DNA of 64,000 bases from an uncultured Anderseniella sp. (lineage in GTDB: Bacteria > Pseudomonadota > Alphaproteobacteria > Rhizobiales > Aestuariivirgaceae), in NCBI GenBank assembly GCA_947488295.1, contig CANKYU010000003.1:620001-684000 (forward strand), given 5' to 3'. The position numbers and the translations under genes are program-made. This document shows, piece by piece, positions 28,331-37,501 of this stretch (positions are counted from its first letter, which is position 1; each line of letters opens with the position of its first letter). The notes beneath the pieces are model-generated. The model ran no database searches. It was not told the origin of the DNA and worked only from the letters and a program-made list of their open reading frames with translations.

Positions 28331-29367
28331 ACAATATCGCCCTTGCCGAACAGGGCTTTGGTAACCCGGTCACGGTCAACATGACCCAGCAGATACCCCT
28401 CAGCATCAGTCACAGGTGTCGGCTTGTCGGAGTTGATAACCTGTTCTGCGATCTCGCCGATCTTGGCGGCTGCTGAAACCGAAGCACCGGATATTTTACC
28501 GGGTGTCTTCGCCGAGGATTTTTTCATGATCGCGGCGGCGGACACAATCCGGTCGCGCGGCGCATTGCGGGCGAATTCGGCCACATAATCGTCGGCGGGG
28601 TTGAGCACCATTTCCTCGGGCGTGCACAGCTGCACCATCTCACCGTCTTTCATGATGCCAATTCGGTCAGCCAGCTTGGTTGCCTCCTCAAAATCATGCG
28701 TGATGAACACAATGGTTTTCTTCAGCATTTGTTGCAGGCGGATGAACTCGTCCTGCATTTCTGCCCGGATCAGCGGGTCGAGCGCGGAAAACGGTTCATC
28801 GAGAAACCAGATGTCCGGCTCCACTGCCAGCGACCGGGCGATGCCGACCCGTTGCTGTTGGCCCCCGGACAGTTCTCGTGGAAAGTAGTTTTCCCTGCCG
28901 CCCAGGCCGACAAGTTCGATCATTTCCATGGCGCGTTTTTCGCGTTCCAGCTGATCGAGATTTTGAACTTCAAGCGGGAAGGCGACATTTGACAGAACCG
29001 TGCGATGCGGCAACAGGCCAAAGCTCTGGAACACCATGCCCATCTTGTGGCGGCGGATATCGATCAATTCATTTGGTGTCGCCTTGAGCAGATCGCGACC
29101 TTCATATTCCACTTCTCCCGCTGTCGGGTCGTTCAACCGGGTGATACACCGGATGATTGTAGACTTGCCGGACCCCGACAGTCCCATGATGATGAGAATT
29201 TCACCCTGGTGGACATCAAACGAGACATTGCGCACTGCACCTATATAGCCTTCGGCCGCCAGGTCATCTGCGGTCGGGTTGCCGTTGTGGCGCTGCATGA
29301 AGCCTTCTGGATCAGCCCCGAAAATCTTCCAGATATTGCGGCACTTGATTTGCGCGTCAACGCCCAT
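28327..29367 (-). CDS. tmoV: TMAO/betaine-type ABC transporter, ATP-binding protein
   Basis: The 346-aa ATPase has Walker A 'GLSGSGKST', the signature 'LSGGQQQRVGIARSLA' and Walker B 'IWFLDEPFSALD', followed by a C-terminal CBS-like regulatory region, as in ProV/OpuAA. I place the start at 29367 (AAGGGGA five bases upstream); a longer start would add 23 residues overlapping poorly conserved sequence. It provides energy for the two-domain permease, whose start overlaps its stop. Confidence 0.9.
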   Translation of the reverse strand: MGVDAQIKCRNIWKIFGADPEGFMQRHNGNPTADDLAAEGYIGAVRNVSFDVHQGEILIIMGLSGSGKSTIIRCITRLNDPTAGEVEYEGRDLLKATPNELIDIRRHKMGMVFQSFGLLPHRTVLSNVAFPLEVQNLDQLEREKRAMEMIELVGLGGRENYFPRELSGGQQQRVGIARSLAVEPDIWFLDEPFSALDPLIRAEMQDEFIRLQQMLKKTIVFITHDFEEATKLADRIGIMKDGEMVQLCTPEEMVLNPADDYVAEFARNAPRDRIVSAAAIMKKSSAKTPGKISGASVSAAAKIGEIAEQVINSDKPTPVTDAEGYLLGHVDRDRVTKALFGKGDIV

Positions 29368-29485
29368 TTTGTCCCCTTCAGCGGCCAGCCCGCCGGATCG
29401 TCTTCTTATCGTTGCACAGATGAAAAGGCCGGGCAAAAGATGTCTTCAGCCCGGCCTCGAAGTGTTGCTCACAAGCGCTGCGAGC

Positions 29486-30439
29486 CTATTTCTTCCAGCC
29501 CTCGACGACGGCGGAGTTGTCGGCGATCCACTTGTCAGCGGCCTCTTCCGGAGACATGCCGTCCACATCGACCATCAGCGCGGCAGAGGCAATCTGTGCA
29601 TTGTCAAAGTCGACTTTCTGCATCACCGCCCAGGCTTTCGGATACTTTTCAGCAAGTCCCGACCAGGCAGCCTTTTTCAGCCAGCCTGAATGAGGTGCGC
29701 CGCAATCGCCGGTGGCGTTCGGGTTTGGACCCCAGGCCTTGTCTTCCATGCAGCCCTTTTCAGGCTTCGGGAAATCGACGAACCGGCCCTTGAATTTCGA
29801 CTCGATGAAGTTCGGCGTCCAGTTGAACAACACGATCGGTTCCTTGCGGTCATAGGCTGACTGCAGTTCCGCCCACAAGGTTGCAGCCTGGCCGACATTG
29901 ATTGCCTTGAAGTTCATCTGCAGGGCATCAATGCGCGCGGCATAGTTCTTGCCCCAGTCGGCAGGCGGGCCGACAAACCGGCCCTTGGGCTTGGTTTCCG
30001 CAGTGGCGAAAATCTCCGCACAGGCATCCAGACCTTTCCAGTCCTGAGCCTTGGGGCATTTTTCCAGCACATAGTCTGGGATCCACCATTCTTCACGGGT
30101 CGCGGCTGTGTGAGTGCCGGCATCAACCATGCCGTCGTCAGCAACGGCCTTTTCAAAGGCTTCTTTCATGGACCCTTCCCAGGCTTCCACCTGGAAGTGC
30201 ATGTCGCCATCGGCAATGGCCTTGAACTGCAACTGGGAATCTGAAGGTGCATACTCGACCGTATAACCCATCCCTTCCAGTGTCTTGCCGACAACAAACG
30301 ACAGCACCAGCTGGCTGGTCCAGTTGTTCTGAACCATGATGATCGGATCATCGGACTCGGCTTCGGCGTAAGCCGGCAACGTAAACGCCAGACTGGCAGC
30401 AACAATCGCCGACGTGGCGAGCAGTTTGGTAATCTTCAT
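29486..30439 (-). CDS. tmoX: TMAO/betaine-type ABC transporter, substrate-binding protein
   Basis: The 317-aa OpuAC-family periplasmic protein has a signal peptide (cleavage after 'LPAYA'). Tryptophans that could form the aromatic box for a quaternary or N-oxide nitrogen are visible in 'MVQNNWTSQLV', 'FQVEAWEGSM', 'REEWWIPDYV' and 'VLFNWTPNF'. I choose the ATG at 30439 because GGGAGGA lies 7 nt upstream; the ATG six bases earlier would be too close. It is the first gene of the tmoX-V-W-tmm-DUF1194 operon. Confidence 0.88.
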   Translation of the reverse strand: MKITKLLATSAIVAASLAFTLPAYAEAESDDPIIMVQNNWTSQLVLSFVVGKTLEGMGYTVEYAPSDSQLQFKAIADGDMHFQVEAWEGSMKEAFEKAVADDGMVDAGTHTAATREEWWIPDYVLEKCPKAQDWKGLDACAEIFATAETKPKGRFVGPPADWGKNYAARIDALQMNFKAINVGQAATLWAELQSAYDRKEPIVLFNWTPNFIESKFKGRFVDFPKPEKGCMEDKAWGPNPNATGDCGAPHSGWLKKAAWSGLAEKYPKAWAVMQKVDFDNAQIASAALMVDVDGMSPEEAADKWIADNSAVVEGWKK

Positions 30440-30823
30440 CGTCATTCCTCCCGGATTTTGACAGGCCCATGGCGGGCGTCTCTAATACTGATTGTGACTT
30501 ATTGGATGCTGTTTCCGATTTCACTGGCGGCGGCATCACCTGCACTATTGGCCGAATCCTCAACCAAATCAACCCAAAATAGAACCGATTATGAGCCAAT
30601 TTGGCGAATTGGTTGAATTGCAGTGCGTCAGTACCCGAATTCAAATACGAATTCTGTGTGCTGAGGGCGGGTCCACTGTTTCGCATTTGTTTGTTTGTCG
30701 GTGTTTCTGGTTGAGCCTGTCGTTCGCTGCTGCGGTTTGGTGACAGGTGACGGGCGAACCACTTTTGAACCATACTGAATTGGTATAGAATTGGTTGCAG
30801 ATAACAGCGATTGGAACAAAGTC
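30440..30823. promoter_or_regulatory. Divergent regulatory region, tmoX operon / Nit-type amidase
   Basis: A 384-bp region without a gene. It is AT-rich and carries several ATTGG motifs: CCAATT-TGGCG-AATTGG at 30596-30612, and two ATTGG copies 11 bp apart at 30779-30794 (ATTGGTATAGAATTGG), 30 bp before the amidase start. The second motif recurs almost exactly before the second glutamine-synthetase-like gene (32683-32698). These are candidate operators for the GntR regulator encoded nearby. Confidence 0.6.
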
Positions 30824-31687
30824 ATGCCCTCGAGATTCACGGTAGCCTGTGTGCAGAACTGCGCCACGCCGGATGTTCAGCATAATATAGAGACCAGTCT
30901 GCGCCTGGCTGCTGCTGCGGCGGCTGACGGCGCGCAGCTGATTGCGACGCCAGAGTATTTTTCCGGCCTGCAAACAAGGGATGGGCTGTTTCTGCCCGGT
31001 GCGTATCCTGAGGCCGAGCATCCGGTGTTGCCTGCATTTGCCGCCGCCGCCGGCAAGCTCGGTGTCTGGTTCCTGCTCGGGTCGATTGGCGTGCAGAACA
31101 AGGACGGACGCATTTCCAACCGGTCCTACATGATCAGCCCTGAAGGGGAAGTGGTCGCGCGCTATGACAAGATTCACATGTTCGACGTTGACCTGGAAGG
31201 TGGCTCTTATCGCGAGTCGGCAACCATATCGCCGGGAGACCGGGCGATCCTGGCCCACACGCCATGGGCCCGCATCGGGCTGTCGATCTGCTATGATTTG
31301 CGGTTTGCCGCGCTTTACCGGCGCCTTGCCATGATGGGAGCGCAAGTGCTGGCAACGCCGGCCGCTTTCACCAGGGTAACGGGTGAGGCGCACTGGCACG
31401 TGTTGCAGCGTGCCCGGGCGATTGAGAACGGATGCTTTGTAATTGCGCCTTGCCAGTACGGCAAGATATCGGGTGGCGGCGAATGCTACGGTCATTCGCT
31501 CATCGTCGACCCTTGGGGAGAGGTTCTGGCCGACGCCGGCGACGGTGAGGGCTACATTGTGGCTTCACTCGACCTGGCCAGGGTTGAAGCCGCGAGAACC
31601 AGGATTCCGGCACTTCAGCACGACCGGCCCATTCACGTGAACGATAAAGGCGAAGGCTGGCAGTCAAGACTTGCCGGCGCCGGGTGA
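30824..31687 (+). CDS. Carbon-nitrogen hydrolase (Nit/omega-amidase type)
   Basis: The 287-aa nitrilase-superfamily amidase has the catalytic triad Glu44 ('TPEYFSGLQ'), Lys116 ('RYDKIHMFDVDL') and Cys156 ('LSICYDLRF'). The pattern 'KIHMFDVDL' and 'CYDLRFAALYR' is that of Nit2/deaminated-glutathione amidase relatives, which hydrolyse amides such as 2-oxoglutaramate. I start at the ATG at 30824; the only earlier in-frame start is a TTG. Its promoter shares a repeated motif with that of the second ligase cassette, so its substrate may be an amide made or used there (inference). Confidence 0.87.
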   Translation: MPSRFTVACVQNCATPDVQHNIETSLRLAAAAAADGAQLIATPEYFSGLQTRDGLFLPGAYPEAEHPVLPAFAAAAGKLGVWFLLGSIGVQNKDGRISNRSYMISPEGEVVARYDKIHMFDVDLEGGSYRESATISPGDRAILAHTPWARIGLSICYDLRFAALYRRLAMMGAQVLATPAAFTRVTGEAHWHVLQRARAIENGCFVIAPCQYGKISGGGECYGHSLIVDPWGEVLADAGDGEGYIVASLDLARVEAARTRIPALQHDRPIHVNDKGEGWQSRLAGAG

Positions 31688-31710
31688 GCGTCTTGGCTTC
31701 GGAAGGCTGA

Positions 31711-32412
31711 TCAGTCGTCGGCGGCTGTGCCAACAAGGTCGAGGTGGGCCAGTTCCATGTGGGCGTTCAGCGCATCGATCGCTGACTTGGTGTCACGGTT
31801 TGTCAGCCCTTGGAGTATGCCCTTGTGGAATTTGTTGTACTGGCGGATCTTGTCGGGACTCAGAACCAGTTCACGCGCTTTCCTCCATTGAGAATGGGTG
31901 CGTACTTCATTGATTTGATGGTATAATTTCACAATCAACGGATTGCCCGATGCCTTGGCAAGCTGGTGGTGGAACTCTGAATCCAGTTTTGTGAATGCAT
32001 TGCGGTCGTGCTCGGTCGCTTCCAGTTGCGTCAGCAGGGCCTGCATCTTCTCGATGTCCCGCCCGGTCGCATGAACAACTGCCAGCCGTGTCATCTGTCG
32101 TTCAAAGCCGATACGCGCATCAATCAACTGCAGCGGGCTGATCTGCTCAACGACGTTTTCGGTTTCAAGATCTGCCGGTCCGGCGTAGTTCACAAAGGTA
32201 CCGCTTCCGACCTTTCGAACCACCAGGCCGGCTTCCTCGAGGTTGTCCAGCGCTTTCCTGATCGTGTTGCGGGACGCCGAATAGGTATCCGAAAGGTCCC
32301 GTTCCGGCGGCAATTGGTCCCCGTCATGATACCTGCCTGTTTCGATGGCCTTGCGCAGTTCCGATGTTATGGACCTGGCGCCTCGGGCGCTCTTGTGTTC
32401 GATCGAAATCAT
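31711..32412 (-). CDS. GntR family transcriptional regulator (FadR subfamily)
   Basis: The 233-aa protein has an N-terminal GntR winged helix ('LPPERDLSDTYSASRNTIRK', residues ~35-55) and an all-helical FCD effector domain ('KLDSEFHHQLAKASGNPL', metal-binding-type His). It lies between the Nit amidase and the second ligase cassette, and both flanking promoters carry 11-bp-spaced ATTGG motifs. It is therefore the likely regulator of one or both, and of the tmo operon. The effector is unknown. Confidence 0.9.
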   Translation of the reverse strand: MISIEHKSARGARSITSELRKAIETGRYHDGDQLPPERDLSDTYSASRNTIRKALDNLEEAGLVVRKVGSGTFVNYAGPADLETENVVEQISPLQLIDARIGFERQMTRLAVVHATGRDIEKMQALLTQLEATEHDRNAFTKLDSEFHHQLAKASGNPLIVKLYHQINEVRTHSQWRKARELVLSPDKIRQYNKFHKGILQGLTNRDTKSAIDALNAHMELAHLDLVGTAADD

Positions 32413-32743
32413 TCGTTTTGCCTTGCGGTAATATCTGCGATCCGGTGCTTCAGTTGCTGTGCATATGGGAACAGATGCATCAAATTACCATATATATCAA
32501 TTTGTTGGCGGCCATTTTTGAATCGACCCCATGTCGATGGCCGCTGTGACCTTCAAAGAGAATACACACAGATAGACCGGTTTTTGCAAATCTTCATAGC
32601 ACATTGCCGCAATCGATTCAGGCGCTGCTGTGGAAAATTCTCGGCCGAAAACACAGTGTGGTTCATTTTGTAGGTTGTCAAAATTGGTATAGCATTGGTA
32701 TGGTATTGGTCAATTTGGTGCGTAAGCAGGGAGAAACCATGCA
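32413..32743. promoter_or_regulatory. Regulatory region before the second ligase cassette
   Basis: A 331-bp gap between the GntR gene and the ligase gene. Its main feature is three direct repeats starting ATTGG at 32683, 32694 and 32705 (ATTGGTATAGC, ATTGGTATGGT, ATTGGTCAATT), exactly 11 bp apart, thus on one DNA face. The first 15 of 16 bases of the unit match the motif at 30779-30794. Nothing else notable was seen. Confidence 0.65.
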
Positions 32744-34222
32744 ATGGCAATGGATATTGAGAATTTTGTTGATGCGCCGGGCAGGGCCGAAAAGGTCAAG
32801 GAAGTCCGGAAAATGATCGATGAGTTGGGGATTGAGTATCTCTATCTCCAGTTCGTTTCGGTCACTGGCAAGATAATGGGTAAGGGCATCCCCGCTGATC
32901 ACTGGGAATCCGTTGCCAAGAAGGGTTTCCAGCTCGTCTACGGCGCAACCATGAACCTGTTTACAAACCGGGCCGGCGAATATCTCGGCTACGGTCCGGA
33001 AGCGGCAGAACTGGTTGGCATTCCCGAGCCTGAGACGTTCATGCAGCTACCATGGGACAAGCGCATCGGGCGTTTTTACTGCACCTTGTTCCGCAACCGC
33101 GAGGAAAAGGAAAATCCAGGCGGGTACCTGACGGCGGACTGCCGCGGCAACCTTCGCCGCCTGCACGACGACTTCAAGAAAAAGCACAATGGTCTAAGTC
33201 TTCGCATGGGCACCGAACCGGAAATGATGTGGCTCAAGTTCAACGAGGACGGGAAACCGGAGGAGGGGTTCTCCAAGCCATACTGCTATCATATCGACCA
33301 GTTTGAGAGCCTGCGTCCGGTCTACATGAAAGTCATGGAATATTCCCGCGCCATGGGGCTCGACATGATCCAGGGCGATCACGAGGACGCGCCGGGCCAG
33401 CTCGAACTCAACTGGATGTTCGATGACGTGCTGCGCAATGCCGACCGGTTGACCACATACCGGCAGATCTGTGCCCAGGTAGCGCGTGAATTCGGCATTT
33501 TCGCCTGCTTCATGACCAAGCCGTTCGAAGGGGTGTCGGCATCCGGCTGCCACCACAACATGTCGCTGTGGCGCGGTGGTGAAGACGAGTTCTGCCGTAC
33601 CGGCAATGATCCGAAAGCGCTGCCGGGCATGAAAGACAACTACATGTATGTGAAAGGTGGCGACAACACCTTCATGCCGGATGGGGATGATCCACAGATG
33701 CCGCAGAAAGCCGGACTGGAAGCCATCGGCGGTATTGTGCATCACTTGCGCGCCTTGACCGCCATCGGGTCGTCGACCGTGAATTCGTATCGCCGCTTGT
33801 GGGATACTGGGTTCTGGGCGCCGGTGTTTGCCGACTGGGGTTTCCAGAACCGCACCACGGGCTTGCGTGTGTCCGCACCGGGTCGGTTTGAGTACCGTTC
33901 GGTGGATTCCATGGTCAATCCGTATCTGATGGGCGCCTGCATCCTGGCAGCAGCCGATGACGGCATCGTCAACAAGCTCGACCCCGGTGAGCCCGAAGAG
34001 CGCAACATCTACGAAGCCATCAAGGCTGGCAAGGATGTGAAGAAGCTTCCAATGTCGCTCGGCGAGGCGCTTGAGGCTCTCGAGGCAGATGAAGTTGTCC
34101 AGCGTGGCCTGCCCGGTGAAATGTACCGGCTTTACCACGAATACAAGTCGGATGAGTGGGGACGCTTCATGTCTTCCGTCACCGATTGGGACAAAGACAC
34201 CTACATGGAATGCCTGCCGTAA
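32744..34222 (+). CDS. Glutamine synthetase-like ligase of the second amine cassette
   Basis: The 492-aa protein has a glutamine-synthetase catalytic fold: metal ligands in 'MGTEPEMMW' and 'HEDAPGQLELNW', the His motif 'ASGCHHNMSLW', and the nucleotide/glutamate arginines in 'NSYRRLWDTG' and 'APGRFEYRS'. It is longer and clearly more divergent than the GmaS-type enzyme at 41957-43264, which has 'GNGCHAHISVWD' and 'GPGRFELRL'. Such ligases join ammonia or an amine to glutamate with ATP. The gene order ligase-amidotransferase-GXGXG-FMN subunit implies that its product is used by the three downstream genes. The amine is unknown; methylamine is less likely since a standard gmaS is present. Confidence 0.85.
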   Translation: MAMDIENFVDAPGRAEKVKEVRKMIDELGIEYLYLQFVSVTGKIMGKGIPADHWESVAKKGFQLVYGATMNLFTNRAGEYLGYGPEAAELVGIPEPETFMQLPWDKRIGRFYCTLFRNREEKENPGGYLTADCRGNLRRLHDDFKKKHNGLSLRMGTEPEMMWLKFNEDGKPEEGFSKPYCYHIDQFESLRPVYMKVMEYSRAMGLDMIQGDHEDAPGQLELNWMFDDVLRNADRLTTYRQICAQVAREFGIFACFMTKPFEGVSASGCHHNMSLWRGGEDEFCRTGNDPKALPGMKDNYMYVKGGDNTFMPDGDDPQMPQKAGLEAIGGIVHHLRALTAIGSSTVNSYRRLWDTGFWAPVFADWGFQNRTTGLRVSAPGRFEYRSVDSMVNPYLMGACILAAADDGIVNKLDPGEPEERNIYEAIKAGKDVKKLPMSLGEALEALEADEVVQRGLPGEMYRLYHEYKSDEWGRFMSSVTDWDKDTYMECLP

Positions 34223-34298
34223 CCAGCGGCCTAATTGACGATTGATTTTCGGCGGGCGCCGGCCCGCCGTGCAACCACTTAACAGGAGAGATGTGCCC

Positions 34299-35234
34299 AT
34301 GTGCGGAATTGCAGGGCTGATACACCGGAAGGGATCCAGCAATGTCGGTCAGGAAATGACCAGCATGCTGCAGGCCCTGAAACACCGGGGGCCGGATTCA
34401 ACCGGGTTTGCGATTTACGGCGAACCTAAGGAAAACACTTTTGTCTTGCGCTTCAAGGTCGCCGAGCAGGAAGATCTGCACGGCGCACTCAAGATTCACG
34501 AGGAAATCAAGCGCCGCAAGGATGCCGTCGACGAGACGTTGAAAGCGCTCGGTGTGACAGTCAAGGAACTCGATGAAGCCACCGAGTACGCGTTTCGCTA
34601 CGAGATTCAGTACGACGGCGACATGAAGCTGCTGTCCGACCACATCGAGGATATCGAGGGTGCGGAAATCCTGTCGATCGGCTCGGCGCTGGAACTGATC
34701 AAGGACCTGGGTGATGCCGGAGTGGTATCCGGTGCCTACGGGTTGGGGGATTTCTCCGGGACCCACGGTATCGGTCATACCCGCATGGCGACTGAGTCAG
34801 ACGTCGACATCCGCTCCGCCCACCCGTACTGGGCTTATCCGTATTCCGATATTGCGGTGGTGCATAACGGACAGATCACCAATTACTGGCTGATGCGCCG
34901 CCAGTTGGAACGCGAAGGACAGCGCTTCGTGTCCAATTGCGATTCCGAACTGCTGGCGGTTTATGTGGCCACCAGCCTGGAAAAGGGTATGACGCTCGAA
35001 GAGACGCTGAAGAAATCCATTGAGGAGATCGACGGCGTCTTCACCTACCTGGTGACAACCAAGGATCAGCTTGGCATGGCCAAGGACTCCATGGCGGCCA
35101 AGCCGATGGTTCTTTATGAGACCGACGATATGGTTGCCCTGGCTTCTGAAGAAGTCGCCATCCGGGCAATCGTTCCCCATGAAATAGATACCTGGGACCC
35201 TTACGACGAGGAGGTAAGAGTATGGCAGGCTTAG
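34299..35234 (+). CDS. Class II glutamine amidotransferase (GlxB/MgsA-like), second cassette
   Basis: The 311-aa protein begins 'MCGIAGLIHRKG', with the Ntn-type nucleophile Cys2 exposed after Met removal; the start at 34299 is fixed by this and by AGGAGAG upstream. Other motifs are 'LKHRGPDSTGFAIYG', 'GIGHTRMATES' and 'VVHNGQITNYW'. It would release ammonia or an amine from the gamma-amide and channel it to the FMN subunit. It overlaps the next gene by 13 bases. It is a paralogue of the protein at 45658-46554. Confidence 0.88.
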   Translation: MCGIAGLIHRKGSSNVGQEMTSMLQALKHRGPDSTGFAIYGEPKENTFVLRFKVAEQEDLHGALKIHEEIKRRKDAVDETLKALGVTVKELDEATEYAFRYEIQYDGDMKLLSDHIEDIEGAEILSIGSALELIKDLGDAGVVSGAYGLGDFSGTHGIGHTRMATESDVDIRSAHPYWAYPYSDIAVVHNGQITNYWLMRRQLEREGQRFVSNCDSELLAVYVATSLEKGMTLEETLKKSIEEIDGVFTYLVTTKDQLGMAKDSMAAKPMVLYETDDMVALASEEVAIRAIVPHEIDTWDPYDEEVRVWQA

Positions 35235-36070
35235 ATAGTTCGGGTCACGCCGGCGAAGAGATGGGCCTCCATACGGAGCCGCTCAAGGGCCGTGACATCA
35301 AGACAATGTTCTCGCTGGAGAACGAAGGCGGTTATGCCTATGCCTTCGCGCCGGACGTGGACTTCAACAAGCGCGGATTGGTTGACTGCCAGGACAAGGA
35401 GGCAACCGAGATCAATAATGAGATCCGCGATCTCATTAAATCCGGCCACGGTACCATTGTGCTGGAAAACCCCGGCGCCAAGCATTCGATCATTGTCGGC
35501 ATCCTGCACCGGATGAATTTCATCGTGAACGGCTCGCTGGGCTACTTTGGCTGCGGTCTGCTTGATGGCCCGATGGTTCGTATATCCGGTCGTGTCGGCT
35601 GGTCCTTTGCCGAGAACATGATGGCCGGTGTCTGTGTTGTTGAAAAGAACGCAGGCTCGACCTTCGGCGCGGCCATTCGCGGCGGCGACCTTGTCTGCAA
35701 GGGCTCGGTCGGATCCAGGACAGGTATCGACCAGAAGGGCGGTACCATCCTGGTCGGCGGCGACACCGGTGCATTTTCCGGTTTCATGATGCAGCGCGGC
35801 CGCATGGTCGTATGCGGCAACGCCGGCAAGAACCTCGGTGACAGCATGTATGACGGCACCATCTTTATTGGTGGCGAAATCCAGGATCTGGGCGTGGACG
35901 CGGTTCCTGCCGAACTGACCGATCTGGACAAGGCATGGCTGACCCGCAAGCTGACGCAATACGAAATGATGCCGGAAAAAGGCGTAGATCATTTCACCAA
36001 GATCGTCGCCGGCAAGCAGCTGTGGAGCTACGACAACCTCGAACCGTCGGAGAAAAAACTGGTCCTCTAG
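35222..36070 (+). CDS. GXGXG-motif protein (GlxC/MgsB-like), second cassette
   Basis: The 282-aa protein has the repeated glycine motifs of the glutamate-synthase C-terminal beta-helix ('GILHRMNFIVNGSLGYFGCG', 'GSVGSRTGIDQKGGTILVGG', 'GNAGKNLGDSMYDGTIFIGG'). In glutamate synthase this domain is structural, between the amidotransferase and FMN domains. Here it is a separate subunit, about 55 residues longer at the N-terminus than its paralogue at 44971-45654. It overlaps the amidotransferase gene. Confidence 0.88.
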   Translation: MAGLDSSGHAGEEMGLHTEPLKGRDIKTMFSLENEGGYAYAFAPDVDFNKRGLVDCQDKEATEINNEIRDLIKSGHGTIVLENPGAKHSIIVGILHRMNFIVNGSLGYFGCGLLDGPMVRISGRVGWSFAENMMAGVCVVEKNAGSTFGAAIRGGDLVCKGSVGSRTGIDQKGGTILVGGDTGAFSGFMMQRGRMVVCGNAGKNLGDSMYDGTIFIGGEIQDLGVDAVPAELTDLDKAWLTRKLTQYEMMPEKGVDHFTKIVAGKQLWSYDNLEPSEKKLVL

Positions 36071-36113
36071 AGACCGGTTTTTCAGGCTCCAACAATTTAG
36101 GAAAGTAAATTCG

Positions 36114-37487
36114 ATGACTGGCAAGACCAAAAAAGACACTGGCCATTCCAAGTTGCAGGTCGAGAAAAAATACAAGCTCGGCAATTCGTTTGTATTCCCG
36201 CCGGAGGTGGTGAACGACATTCATATCAAGTCGGAACTTGGCCGTTACCGCATGCGCGGCTTCTCGCTGTTCAAGAAAATTCCGCACTGGGATGATCTGA
36301 CATTTCTTCCCGGCACGCTGACCCGTTTCGTGATCGAAGGCTATCGTGAAAAATGCCTGACCAAGACCATTATCGGTCCACGCGCCAAGCGTCCGATTGA
36401 ACTCGACATTCCGATCTACATTACCGGCATGAGCTTCGGTGCCCTGTCGTTCGAGGCCAAGACTGCATTGGCTCGTGGCGCCACCATGGCCGGCACGGCA
36501 ACGTGTTCGGGCGAAGGCGGCATGATCCCGGATGAGCGCCGCTATTCGTCGAAATGGTTCTACCAGTGCATCCAGTCGCGCTACGGGTTCAACCCGCATC
36601 ACCTGCAATTGGCTGACGGTTGCGAATTCTTCATCGGGCAGGGCTGTAAGGTCGGCCTCGGCGGACACCTGATGGGCCAGAAGGTAACCGACCAGGTCGC
36701 CGAAATGCGCTCGCTTCCAGCCGGTATTGACCAGCGTTCACCGGCTCGGCATCCGGACTGGCTCGGGCCGGACGATCTGGCGCTGAAGATCCAGGAAATT
36801 CGCGAAGCCACCGACTGGCAGATTCCAATCCAGCTCAAGCTCGGCGCGGCCCGCGTCTACGATGACGTGCGCATGGCGGCAAAGTGTGATCCGGACTCGA
36901 TCTACATTGACGGCATGGAAGGCGGCACCGGCGCCGGACCGCATCTGGCTACCGAAGAAACCGGGGTGCCCGGCATGGCGGCCATCCGCCAGGCCCGGCG
37001 TGCCATCGACGACATCGGCAAGCGTGGTGAGATAACGCTGATTTATGCAGGCGGTATCAGAAATGGCGGAGACGTTGCCAAGGCGCTGGCTCTGGGCGCC
37101 GATGCCATCGCAATTGGTCACTCTGCCATGATGGCGCTGAACTGCAACAAGGACATCGAGGAAGCCGATTACCCGTCGGAGATGGGCGTGGAGGCAGGCG
37201 AGTGCTATCACTGTCATACCGGGCGCTGTCCGGTTGGTGTGGCAACCCAGGACCCGTTATTGCGCAAGCGCCTCGATCCGGATGAAGCTGCCGAACGCGT
37301 TTACAACTTCCTGCATACACTGACCATGGAAGCCCAGATGATGGCGCGTGCCTGCGGCAAGACCAATATCCATAGTCTCGAGCCGGAAGACCTGGCGGCT
37401 CTGACCATGGAAGCGTCGGCCATCGCACAGGTGCCGCTTGCCGGTACCGACTTCACGGTCGGCGTAGACGACTATCACCACATTTAG
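36114..37487 (+). CDS. FMN-binding glutamate synthase-like subunit (GlxD/MgsC-like), second cassette
   Basis: The 457-aa protein corresponds to the FMN domain of glutamate synthase: 'MSFGALSFEAKTALARG', 'GIDQRSPARHPDW', 'YIDGMEGGTGAGP', 'IYAGGIRNGGDVAKALALGA'. It keeps three cysteines, C364-x2-C367-x4-C372 ('CYHCHTGRC'), where glutamate synthase holds its 3Fe-4S cluster; the paralogue at 43313-44662 lacks all three. It could reductively transfer an amine to 2-oxoglutarate or another oxo acid. The electron donor is not encoded nearby. Confidence 0.88.
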   Translation: MTGKTKKDTGHSKLQVEKKYKLGNSFVFPPEVVNDIHIKSELGRYRMRGFSLFKKIPHWDDLTFLPGTLTRFVIEGYREKCLTKTIIGPRAKRPIELDIPIYITGMSFGALSFEAKTALARGATMAGTATCSGEGGMIPDERRYSSKWFYQCIQSRYGFNPHHLQLADGCEFFIGQGCKVGLGGHLMGQKVTDQVAEMRSLPAGIDQRSPARHPDWLGPDDLALKIQEIREATDWQIPIQLKLGAARVYDDVRMAAKCDPDSIYIDGMEGGTGAGPHLATEETGVPGMAAIRQARRAIDDIGKRGEITLIYAGGIRNGGDVAKALALGADAIAIGHSAMMALNCNKDIEEADYPSEMGVEAGECYHCHTGRCPVGVATQDPLLRKRLDPDEAAERVYNFLHTLTMEAQMMARACGKTNIHSLEPEDLAALTMEASAIAQVPLAGTDFTVGVDDYHHI

Positions 37488-37501
37488 GGAAGGAGACGAA
37501 G

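Noticed and set aside
30641..31495. 284-aa minus-strand open frame opposite the Nit-type amidase
   Set aside because: The plus-strand gene has an intact catalytic triad and family motifs; the opposite frame shows none.
32744..34222. This ligase as gmaS
   Set aside because: It is longer and more divergent than the 435-aa type III protein at 41957-43264, which carries the familiar motifs and adjoins mgsABC; gmaS was assigned there instead.
33194..34342. 382-aa minus-strand open frame opposite the second ligase
   Set aside because: Shadow of the ligase gene; no start signal or motif.
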